A stretch of DNA of 8,734 nucleotides from an uncultured Arenimonas sp. (GTDB lineage Bacteria; Pseudomonadota; Gammaproteobacteria; Xanthomonadales; Xanthomonadaceae), in the NCBI GenBank assembly GCA_946885815.1, contig CAMPHE010000058.1, forward strand, positions 1 through 8,734. The letters run 5' to 3'. This document shows positions 1 through 5,496 of this stretch, one piece after another (position 1 is the stretch's first letter; each line of letters begins with the position of its first letter). The notes below the pieces were generated by a model. It searched no databases and had not been told where the DNA came from. It was given only the letters and a program-made list of their open reading frames with translations. The translations under genes were made by a program, and so were the position numbers.

Positions 1-195
1 TTCGTTACTGGCCTGGGCGGTGGCGCGACGCCACTCTTTCCGTCCTGCCCGTGCCGGCTTGTAAGTCTATGATTTCTTGCGAAATTTTCGACAGGTCCAT
101 GACGGATTCGCCCGATGTGCTGGGCCCGGATCCGCGCCGGTGGGCCGCCGGGGAGCCGGCGGGCCGCGAATTATGCAGGAAAATCCGCAGGTTGG
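1..195. other. Gap downstream of infC; no gene seen
   Basis: This stretch follows the infC stop in the direction of infC transcription. In the usual thrS-infC-rpmI-rplT cluster the ribosomal protein L35 gene (rpmI) comes next, but no L35 start (normally MPKxK...) is present, so rpmI must begin beyond the left edge or be absent. A GC-rich inverted repeat (CCGCCGG at 145-151, CCGGCGG at 156-162, GGAG loop) could be an RNA hairpin in the infC-rpmI spacer. It has no U-tract on either side, so it is not a convincing terminator. Part of the spacer could serve as an L20 regulatory leader, which is inference only. A 31-codon minus-strand frame (100 down to 5) has no ribosome-binding site and resembles nothing I know. 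Confidence 0.4.
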
Positions 196-723
196 CTATT
201 TACGCTTCGGGGCGACCATCATGATCATCTGGCGGCCCTCGAGGCGCGGGCGCTGCTCGATGGTGACTTCCTCGCCGAGATCGGCCTCGATGCGCTTGGC
301 CATCTCCAGACCCAGCTCCTGGTGCGCCATTTCGCGCCCCTTGAAGCGGATGTTGACCTTGACCTTGTCGCCTTCCTCGAGAAAGCGGCGCAGGTTGCGC
401 AGCTTGATCGCGTAGTCGCCGTCGTCGGTGGTCGGGCGGAACTTGAGTTCCTTGATCTCGACGATCTTCTGCTTCTTCTTGGCCGCGTTGGCCTTCTTCT
501 GCAGGTCGAACTTGTACTTGCCGTAATCCATGATCCGGCAGACCGGCGGATCGGCGGTGGGCTGGATCTCGACCAGGTCGACGCCCGATTCCTCCGCCAG
601 CGCCAGTGCCTCGTCGCGCGACAGCACGCCGACCATTTCGCCGTCGAGGCCGATCACGCGCACGCGCGGCACGCGGATGTCGAGGTTCTTGCGGTTGCCC
701 TTGTCTGAAGATGAAGTATTGAT
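196..723 (-). CDS. infC: Translation initiation factor IF-3, ATC start
   Basis: IF-3 binds the 30S subunit, keeps subunits apart and proofreads start-codon/initiator-tRNA pairing. The product is 175 residues, the usual family length. Hallmarks are the N-domain block [13 protein letters not shown], the signature [15 protein letters not shown], a lysine-rich linker ([11 protein letters not shown]), and the C-domain blocks [38 protein letters not shown] and [14 protein letters not shown]. The first in-frame GTG (672-670) lies inside the conserved N-terminus. Upstream codons read [17 protein letters not shown] back to an ATC at 723-721. An in-frame TAA lies only seven codons further upstream, with no ATG, GTG or TTG between. 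AGAG about 9 nt before the ATC is a possible Shine-Dalgarno site. E. coli infC uses AUU, which lets IF-3 repress its own translation; the same loop is inferred here. It lies 45 nt after thrS on the same strand, so co-transcription is likely. Confidence 0.96.
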   Translation of the reverse strand: MNTSSSDKGNRKNLDIRVPRVRVIGLDGEMVGVLSRDEALALAEESGVDLVEIQPTADPPVCRIMDYGKYKFDLQKKANAAKKKQKIVEIKELKFRPTTDDGDYAIKLRNLRRFLEEGDKVKVNIRFKGREMAHQELGLEMAKRIEADLGEEVTIEQRPRLEGRQMIMMVAPKRK

Positions 724-768
724 TCGCGTGTTCTCTGAGTTTTACCGCCAGTGATCCGACTCGCCGTC

Positions 769-2676
769 TCAGGCGACCGGGCCGTTTTCCCCGCGCAGCC
801 TGACGACGAAATCGTCGAGCTTCATCGAGCCGAGATCCTCTCCGGACCGCGTGCGCACCGCAACCATCCCGTTTTCCCTTTCGCGGTCGCCGACGACCAG
901 CAGGTACGGGACCCGCTGCAGGGTGTGCTCGCGAATCTTATAGCCGATCTTCTCGTTCCGCAAATCGGACCGGACCCGGAACCCTTGATTCACAAGGGAA
1001 TTCCTGACTTCGTCGGCATACCCCGCCTGGGCGTCGGTGATGTTCATCACCACGGCCTGCACCGGAGCCAGCCACGCCGGGAACGACCCCGCATGGTTCT
1101 CGATCAGGATGCCGATGAAGCGCTCCATCGAGCCGACGATCGCCCGGTGCAGCATCACCGGGTGCCGGCGGGCCGAGTGCTCGTCGATGTACTCGGCGCC
1201 GAGGCGCTGCGGCATCATGAAATCGACCTGCATCGTGCCCAGCTGCCACGTGCGGCCGATCGCGTCCTTCAGGTGGTACTCGATCTTCGGGCCGTAGAAG
1301 GCGCCCTCGCCCGGCAGCTCTTCCCAGTCGACGCCCGAGGCCGCGAGCGCGCCGCGCAGCGCGGCTTCGGCGCGATCCCACGTGGCGTCGTCGCCGAGCC
1401 GGTTCTCCGGCCGCAGCGCGATCTTCACCGCCGGCTCGCCGAAACCGAAGTCGGCGTACACCTGCAGCGCCTGGGCGTGGAACGCGGTGACCTCGGCTTC
1501 GACCTGTTCCTCGGTGCAGAACACATGCCCGTCGTCCTGCGTGAACCCGCGCACGCGCAGGATCCCGTGCAGCGCGCCGGACGGCTCGTTGCGATGGCAG
1601 GCGCCGAACTCGCCGTAGCGGATCGGCAGGTCGCGGTAACTGTGCAGCCCGGCGTTGAACACCTGCACGTGGCCCGGGCAGTTCATCGGCTTCAGCGCGT
1701 ACTGGCGCGTCTCCGACTCGGTGAAGAACATGTTGTCCTTGTAGTTGTCCCAGTGGCCCGACCGCTTCCACAGCGACACGTCGAGGATCTGCGGGCAGCG
1801 CACTTCCTGGTAGCCGGAATCGCGGTAGACCTGCCGCATGTAGCGCTCGACCACCTGCCACAGCGCCCAGCCCTTCGGGTGCCAGAAGACGAGGCCCGGG
1901 CCCTCTTCCTGCAGGTGGAACAGCTCCTGCGCCTTGCCGATCTTCCGATGGTCGCGCTTCTCGGCTTCCTCGACGCGCTGGATGTACGCGTCGAGCTGCT
2001 TGCGGTCGGCCCACGCGGTGCCGTACACGCGCTGCAGCTGTTCGTTCTTCGAGTCCCCGCGCCAGTAGGCGCCGGAGACACGGGTCAGCTTGAACGCTTT
2101 CAGGAATCGCGTGTTCGGCACGTGCGGGCCGCGGCACATGTCGACGTATTCCTCGTGCCAGTACAGGCCCATCGCCGGCGTGTCGGGCATGTCGTCGACC
2201 AGCCGCAGCTTGTAGTCCTCGCCGCGCGCCCTGAACGTGGCGATGACCTCGTCGCGCGGGGTCATCTTCTTGACGACGTCGTAGTCCTTCGCGATCAGCT
2301 CGGCCATGCGCTTTTCTATCGCGGCCAGGTCGTCGGGAGTGAACGGCTTTTCGCTCCAGATGTCGTAGTAGAAGCCCTCGGCGATGACCGGGCCGATCAC
2401 CATCTTCGCTTCGGGGAACAACTGCTTCACCGCGTGGCCGACGAGATGCGCGCACGAGTGGCGGATGATCTCGACGCCCTCGGCGTCCTTCGGCGTGATG
2501 ATCTGCAGCGTCGCGTCGTGATCGATGCGGTCGGAAGCGTCGACGAGGCGGCCGTCGACCTTCCCGGCGACCGTGGCCTTCGCGAGGCCGGCGCCGATCG
2601 ACTGCGCGACCTCCATCACCGAAACGGGTTGGTCGAACTGGCGCTGGCTGCCGTCGGGGAGCGTGATGTTGATCAT
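769..2676 (-). CDS. thrS: Threonyl-tRNA synthetase
   Basis: This class II synthetase charges tRNA-Thr with threonine in the cytoplasm. The product is 635 aa (E. coli about 642) and looks complete. Domains in order: TGS (about 1-62); editing domain (about 63-225) with HSCAH (H73, H77) and CRGPH (C181, H185), the residues that clear Ser-tRNA-Thr; catalytic core (about 240-535); and the C-terminal anticodon-binding domain (about 536-635). The zinc ligands that select threonine are visible as C333 (MNCPGH), H384 (DDGHVF) and H510 (MLHRAIVGS). Motif 2 includes CHRNEPSG (R362), and motif 3 is [13 protein letters not shown] (R518). The ATG at 2676 begins the typical [11 protein letters not shown]-terminus, but no strong Shine-Dalgarno precedes it. 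The 5' leader contains a promoter-like site and an intrinsic-terminator hairpin, described separately. infC follows 45 nt downstream. Confidence 0.98.
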   Translation of the reverse strand: MINITLPDGSQRQFDQPVSVMEVAQSIGAGLAKATVAGKVDGRLVDASDRIDHDATLQIITPKDAEGVEIIRHSCAHLVGHAVKQLFPEAKMVIGPVIAEGFYYDIWSEKPFTPDDLAAIEKRMAELIAKDYDVVKKMTPRDEVIATFRARGEDYKLRLVDDMPDTPAMGLYWHEEYVDMCRGPHVPNTRFLKAFKLTRVSGAYWRGDSKNEQLQRVYGTAWADRKQLDAYIQRVEEAEKRDHRKIGKAQELFHLQEEGPGLVFWHPKGWALWQVVERYMRQVYRDSGYQEVRCPQILDVSLWKRSGHWDNYKDNMFFTESETRQYALKPMNCPGHVQVFNAGLHSYRDLPIRYGEFGACHRNEPSGALHGILRVRGFTQDDGHVFCTEEQVEAEVTAFHAQALQVYADFGFGEPAVKIALRPENRLGDDATWDRAEAALRGALAASGVDWEELPGEGAFYGPKIEYHLKDAIGRTWQLGTMQVDFMMPQRLGAEYIDEHSARRHPVMLHRAIVGSMERFIGILIENHAGSFPAWLAPVQAVVMNITDAQAGYADEVRNSLVNQGFRVRSDLRNEKIGYKIREHTLQRVPYLLVVGDRERENGMVAVRTRSGEDLGSMKLDDFVVRLRGENGPVA

Positions 2677-2695
2677 GGGTGTGGAACTCGGGGCG

Positions 2696-2718
2696 AAAAA
2701 AAAGGACGCCAGGCGTCC
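2696..2718 (-). terminator. Terminator hairpin inside the thrS leader
   Basis: On the minus strand GGACGCC-T-GGCGTCC (2718-2704) is followed directly by eight T residues (2703-2696), the classic shape of a Rho-independent terminator. Realistically it forms a 6-bp stem with a CUG triloop. It ends only 19 nt before the thrS ATG, and there is no room for a promoter after it. The outer-membrane protein gene upstream already has its own terminator at 2860-2895. This hairpin therefore lies within the thrS transcript and could act as an attenuator. Regulation by read-through is inference. Confidence 0.7.
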
Positions 2719-2827
2719 TCGGTCGGCACGGCCCGGGCGGGAATCAGCGATCGGCGCGGGGAGTGCTCATGTCGCACGCTCGACACCGGTTTCCCGGGGC
2801 CACCTGCTTCTGGAATCCAGTGCCGCC

Positions 2828-2856
2828 ACGTTAGAGGGCGGACCCCGCCGAGTCAA
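2828..2856 (-). promoter_or_regulatory. Putative thrS-infC sigma70 promoter
   Basis: Minus strand TTGACT (-35, 2856-2851), a 17-nt spacer, then TAACGT (-10, 2833-2828). The -35 box matches the consensus at five of six positions; the -10 box keeps the first T, the A and the last T. Transcription would begin near 2821 and give a leader of about 145 nt before the thrS ATG. The site sits just after the terminator of the upstream gene, the expected place for a thrS promoter. Confidence 0.55.
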
Positions 2857-2859
2857 TCG

Positions 2860-2895
2860 CCGGAAACGAGGAAGGCCACCGCGAGGTGGCCTTCC
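2860..2895 (-). terminator. Terminator of the outer-membrane protein gene
   Basis: A perfect 11-bp inverted repeat (GGAAGGCCACC 2870-2880, loop GCGA, GGTGGCCTTCC 2885-2895) lies 23 nt after the stop of the minus-strand beta-barrel gene. The minus-strand tail is TCGTTTCCGG, only moderately U-rich. The flanking block CGCCGGAAACGA recurs beside the hairpin at 5300-5336. Confidence 0.75.
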
Positions 2896-2918
2896 GGACC
2901 GCGGGCGGGTGCCGGCGA

Positions 2919-3473
2919 TCAGAACCGCAGTTCGAGCACCGCCGACAGCGTGCGCGAGTCGACCGACAGATCGTCGAAATCGGCGCGGTAGACCGTGTAG
3001 TTCAAGCCCAGGCCGACGTTCTGCGTGAAGTCGTAACCGAGACCCACGCCGTAGTACGGCTTGGTCGAATTGCCGCTGATGTCGATGAACCCGGCCTCCT
3101 CGGCCTTGCCGTCGGCGCGGAAGATGCCGGCACGGCCCTGCAGGTAGAACCCGTTGTCGCCGGCGCCGAAATTCTTCCGGGCCACCATGCCGAGGCCCCA
3201 GCCGTCGAGCTCGGCCGAGTAGCCGGTTTCGGAATAGTCGTACAGATTGGTGTAGAAGCCTTCGACCGCGATGTTCGGCGTGAACCAGTACCCGCCGCGC
3301 ACCGCGAACATGCGGTCGTCGTCCTGGTCGCTGCCGACGCCGTCCAGGTCCACATCGACCTGGCTGTATCCGAACTCGCCCGCCACGAAGCCGGACCCGG
3401 CCTCGACGGCCATCGCCGACGACGACGCGAGCGCCAGCAGCAGCGCGGCCGTGAGAGAAACAGTCTTCTTCAT
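2919..3473 (-). CDS. Small outer-membrane beta-barrel protein
   Basis: The product is 184 aa. Residues 1-22 (MKKTVSLTAALLLALASSSA then MA) form a clear Sec signal peptide with an AMA cleavage site before VEAG. The mature protein of about 162 residues alternates aromatic and small or hydrophobic residues in short strands (GFVAGEFGYSQV, MFAVRGGYWF, IAVEGFYTNL, GFYLQGRAGIF, YYGVGLGYDF, VGLGLNYTVY, LSAVLELRF). It ends in Phe, the usual BAM-recognised outer-membrane signal. This fits an eight-stranded barrel of the OmpA-like/opacity-porin type (outer membrane beta-barrel domain). There is no C-terminal peptidoglycan-binding OmpA domain. Loop 1 is strongly acidic (DLDGVGSDQDDD, about 42-53). The ATG at 3473 is chosen because it starts the signal peptide and is preceded by GGGGGA about 7 nt upstream; a longer upstream reading frame has no such support. 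The gene appears monocistronic, and its specific function is unknown. Confidence 0.9.
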   Translation of the reverse strand: MKKTVSLTAALLLALASSSAMAVEAGSGFVAGEFGYSQVDVDLDGVGSDQDDDRMFAVRGGYWFTPNIAVEGFYTNLYDYSETGYSAELDGWGLGMVARKNFGAGDNGFYLQGRAGIFRADGKAEEAGFIDISGNSTKPYYGVGLGYDFTQNVGLGLNYTVYRADFDDLSVDSRTLSAVLELRF

Positions 3474-3609
3474 GCAATTCCCCCGATGCTCCGGAATTGG
3501 AGCCGCGCGAGGGTGCCGAAATCGTTTGCAGGGTGTCAATGGACGAAGGTCACGCCATGCAGCCGGCGGCCGGGATTCGGGCAGAATGGCCGCGACCCCG
3601 GAGCGACGC
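3474..3609. promoter_or_regulatory. Divergent intergenic region with weak promoter candidates
   Basis: This 136-bp region separates the minus-strand outer-membrane gene from the plus-strand aminotransferase operon and must hold both promoters. A perfect minus-strand -35 hexamer TTGACA lies at 3539-3534, but no good -10 box sits at 15-19 nt from it. On the plus strand CAGAAT (3582-3587) is a plausible -10 box for the operon, without a clear -35. No operator or palindrome stands out. Confidence 0.3.
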
Positions 3610-4542
3610 ATGGCGAACAGCATCCACGAGTTCCACGACGACCCCCGCAACGACACGATCCGCATCTGGATCAACGGCGAGCTGCGGCCGCGCGCCGAGG
3701 CCACGGTGTCGGTCTTCGACAGCGGCTTCGTGCTCGGCGACGGCGTCTGGGAAGGCCTGCGGGTGGTCGGCGGCCGGCCGGTGTTCCTCGACGCGCACCT
3801 CGACCGCCTGTTCGAAGGCGCCAAGGCGATCGCGATGGACATCGGGATGGATCGCGCGGCGCTGGCCCGGGCGATCGACGACACGCTCGCCGCCAACGAC
3901 ATGCGCGACGGCGTCCACCTGCGGCTGATGGTGACCCGCGGCGTGAAGCGCACCCCCTACCAGGACCCGCGGGCGACGGTCGGCCGGGCGACGGTCGTGA
4001 TCATCGCCGAGCACAAGATGGCCAAGCCCGAAACGCTGGCGGCCGGCCTCGACCTGTTCACCGTGCACGTGCGCCGCGGCTTTCCCGACGTGCAGGACCC
4101 GAAGCTCAACAGCCACAGCAAGCTCAACTGCATCACCGCCTGCGTGCAGGCCTACACCGCCGGTGCCGACGAGGCGCTGATGCTCGATCCGCACGGCTTC
4201 GTCGCCACCTGCAACTCGACGCATTTCTTCATCGCCCGCGGCGGCGAAGTGTGGACCTCGACCGGTGACTACTGCCTCGGCGGCATCACCCGCGCGAACG
4301 TGCTGCGCGTCTGCCGCGAGGCGGGCATCCCGGCGTTCGAGAAGAACTTCAGCCTGACGCAGGTGTATTCGGCCGACGAAGCGTTCTGCACCGGCACGTT
4401 CGCCGGCGTGGTGCCGGTGCGGAGGGTCGACGGGCGCGTGATCGGCGACGGCAAGCCGGGGCCGATGGTGGCTCGGCTGCAGGCGCTCTACAAGGATCTG
4501 GTGGCGCGCGACGTCGCCGCGCGCGCGGGAGCCGTGGCATGA
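3610..4542 (+). CDS. Class IV (BCAT/DAAT-like) PLP aminotransferase
   Basis: The product is 310 aa with the complete fold-type-IV aminotransferase architecture. SVFDSGFVLGDGVWEGLRV (34-52) is the N-terminal domain signature, HLDRLFEGAKAI (63-74) follows, and HLRLMVTRG (103-111) lies before the active site. In DPKLNSHSKLN the likely Schiff-base lysine is K165, judged from spacing to AGADEAL (184-190). YCLGGITRANVL (221-232) and TGTFAGVVPV (261-270) are the PLP-phosphate and substrate-side loops. At the position where BCAT and D-amino-acid aminotransferase carry the Glu that contacts the PLP ring nitrogen (GYxxEG), this protein reads GFVATCN, so T200 replaces Glu. The substrate is therefore uncertain, and an ilvE label would be unsafe. 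The ATG at 3610 is chosen because GGAG precedes it by 6 nt; an earlier in-frame ATG 24 nt upstream lacks this. The stop overlaps the next start (ATGA), indicating translational coupling to the sulfotransferase. Confidence 0.92.
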   Translation: MANSIHEFHDDPRNDTIRIWINGELRPRAEATVSVFDSGFVLGDGVWEGLRVVGGRPVFLDAHLDRLFEGAKAIAMDIGMDRAALARAIDDTLAANDMRDGVHLRLMVTRGVKRTPYQDPRATVGRATVVIIAEHKMAKPETLAAGLDLFTVHVRRGFPDVQDPKLNSHSKLNCITACVQAYTAGADEALMLDPHGFVATCNSTHFFIARGGEVWTSTGDYCLGGITRANVLRVCREAGIPAFEKNFSLTQVYSADEAFCTGTFAGVVPVRRVDGRVIGDGKPGPMVARLQALYKDLVARDVAARAGAVA

Positions 4543-5297
4543 ATCCCGGTCGCGCGCGCGACGAGTCGGCACCGGTGCGGATCGCGATGTGGAGCGGCCC
4601 GCGCAACATCTCCACCGCGATGATGCGGGCGTGGGAAAACCGCGACGACTGCGCGGTGGTCGACGAGCCGTTGTACGCCGCGTACCTGATGGAAACGGGG
4701 CTCGACCACCCCGGTCGCGACGAGGTGATCACCGACGGCGAGACCGACTGGGAGCGCGTGGTCGCGAACCTGCTGGGCCCGGTGCCGGGCGGCAAGCCGA
4801 TCTGGTACCAGAAGCACATGAGTCACCACCTGCTGCCGGAAATGGACCGGGAATGGGTGCACGCCCTGCGCAATGTGTTCCTGATCCGTGATCCGGGCGA
4901 GGTGGTCGCGTCGTACGTGAAATCGCGCAAGGACGTCGAGCCCGACGACCTGGGCGTGCTGCAGCAGGCCGAGCTGTTCGACGAGCTGGCCGAACGCGGG
5001 CACCCGCCGCTGGTGGTCGATGCCGGGGATTTCCTCCACGACCCCGAGGGCTACCTGCGGGCGGTCTGCGAGCACCTCGGCGTGCCGTTCAGCGAACGCA
5101 TGCTCGGCTGGCCGCCGGGCAAGCGCGACACCGACGGCGTCTGGGGGCCGCACTGGTACGAATCGGTCTGGAAATCGACGGGGTTCGAGGCGGCGAAGGC
5201 CCGGGTGAGCGTCGAGCTGGACGAGGAACAGGCCGCGGTGGTCGAGGCGTGCCGGCCGGCGTACGAGCGCCTGCACGCGCGGCGGCTGCAGCGCTGA
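4539..5297 (+). CDS. PAPS-sulfotransferase-like P-loop protein
   Basis: The product is 252 aa, a size typical of single-domain cytosolic sulfotransferase-fold proteins. There is no signal peptide or membrane segment. Near the N-terminus IAMWSGPRNISTAMM (15-29) occupies the 5'-phosphosulfate-binding loop, with R22 in place of the usual Lys. FLIRDPGEVVASYV (114-127) matches the 3'-phosphate-binding motif, with R117 and S125. Other blocks are VDEPLYAAYLMETGLDHPGR (41-60), WYQKHMSHHLLP (89-100) and, near the end, DGVWGPHWYESVWKSTGF (199-216). The family usually transfers sulfate from PAPS to a hydroxyl or amine, but the acceptor here is unknown and binding of another nucleotide is possible. GGAG lies 7 nt before the ATG. 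The 4-nt overlap with the aminotransferase implies joint expression and probably a shared pathway. A bidirectional hairpin follows the stop directly. Confidence 0.88.
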   Translation: MNPGRARDESAPVRIAMWSGPRNISTAMMRAWENRDDCAVVDEPLYAAYLMETGLDHPGRDEVITDGETDWERVVANLLGPVPGGKPIWYQKHMSHHLLPEMDREWVHALRNVFLIRDPGEVVASYVKSRKDVEPDDLGVLQQAELFDELAERGHPPLVVDAGDFLHDPEGYLRAVCEHLGVPFSERMLGWPPGKRDTDGVWGPHWYESVWKSTGFEAAKARVSVELDEEQAAVVEACRPAYERLHARRLQR

Positions 5298-5299
5298 CG

Positions 5300-5336
5300 C
5301 CGGAAACGACGAAGCCGCCTCGCGGCGGCTTTCCGG
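5300..5336. terminator. Bidirectional terminator (sulfotransferase / tRNA-Val)
   Basis: An inner stem GAAGCCGCC (5311-5319), TCGC loop and GGCGGCTTT (5324-5332) is flanked by CCGG at 5300-5303 and CCGG at 5333-5336, which can extend the pairing. It starts 2 nt after the sulfotransferase TGA on the plus strand. On the minus strand it lies downstream of tRNA-Val with the tail CGTCGTTTCCGG. It probably ends both convergent transcripts. Confidence 0.7.
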
Positions 5337-5349
5337 TTCCCGGGCGGGG

Positions 5350-5370
5350 CCACCATCGTGCCGATGGTGG
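5350..5370 (-). repeat. Inverted repeat abutting tRNA-Val 3' end
   Basis: A perfect 8-bp inverted repeat, CCACCATC (5350-5357) and GATGGTGG (5363-5370), with a 5-nt loop. Its right arm contains the complement of the encoded tRNA CCA, so in the minus-strand precursor RNA the CCA would be base-paired to downstream sequence. It is separate from the terminator just beyond it. A role in 3' processing is conjecture. Confidence 0.6.
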
Positions 5371-5442
5371 TGGGCGGTACAGGGTTCGAACCTGTGACCC
5401 CTACCATGTCAAGGTAGTGCTCTACCGCTGAGCTAACCGCCC
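5368..5442 (-). tRNA. tRNA-Val (anticodon GAC)
   Basis: Reading the minus strand, the acceptor stem GGGCGGT pairs with ACCGCCC, followed by discriminator A and an encoded CCA (5370-5368). The D arm is GCTC/GAGC. The anticodon arm is CTACC-TTGACAT-GGTAG, giving anticodon GAC (complement of 5408-5410), which reads GUC and GUU. The T arm is ACAGG-TTCGAAC-CTGT. Its own promoter lies just upstream, and its terminator is shared with the convergent sulfotransferase gene. Confidence 0.97.
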
Positions 5443-5455
5443 CCGAGGGGCGCGA

Positions 5456-5484
5456 AGTATAGCCGGCCGACGCGGCGGGAACAA
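5456..5484 (-). promoter_or_regulatory. tRNA-Val promoter
   Basis: Minus strand TTGTTC (5484-5479), an exact 17-nt spacer and TATACT (5461-5456), ending 13 nt before the tRNA 5' end. The stretch after the -10 box is GC-rich (TCGCGCCCC), the kind of discriminator associated with stringent control of stable-RNA promoters. It lies in the 54-bp gap after the uvrB stop. No terminator is visible there, so uvrB transcripts may also read into the tRNA. Confidence 0.75.
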
Positions 5485-5496
5485 CGCCCGGCGGGG

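Noticed and set aside
5..100. 31-codon minus-strand frame downstream of infC
   Set aside because: It is not L35, has no ribosome-binding site and no recognisable composition; chance is likely.
141..165. GC-rich hairpin as a terminator of thrS-infC
   Set aside because: No U-tract follows on either strand, so it was kept only as a structural note.
196..672. Shorter infC starting at GTG (672)
   Set aside because: Conserved IF-3 N-terminal residues (NRKNLDIR) continue upstream to an ATC; the GTG is an internal valine.
2744..2770. Possible thrS leader peptide MSTPRADR (minus strand)
   Set aside because: It has only one Thr codon and a weak ribosome-binding site, so it does not fit classic threonine attenuation.
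751..2991. Very long plus-strand open frame (746 codons) antisense to thrS
   Set aside because: It lies opposite the complete, motif-rich thrS. High-GC codon bias keeps the antisense frame open, and the translation is a low-information R/V/L/D/H-rich shadow.
2919..3953. Extended 344-codon version of the outer-membrane protein
   Set aside because: The extension overlaps the divergent aminotransferase gene. The signal peptide and Shine-Dalgarno place the start at 3473.
3550..4572. Minus-strand open frame of 340 codons antisense to the aminotransferase
   Set aside because: It is a shadow of the aminotransferase gene with no recognisable domain.
5368..5442. tRNA genes as integration sites of a mobile element
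   Set aside because: No integrase, direct repeat of the tRNA 3' end or composition change is seen beside either tRNA.
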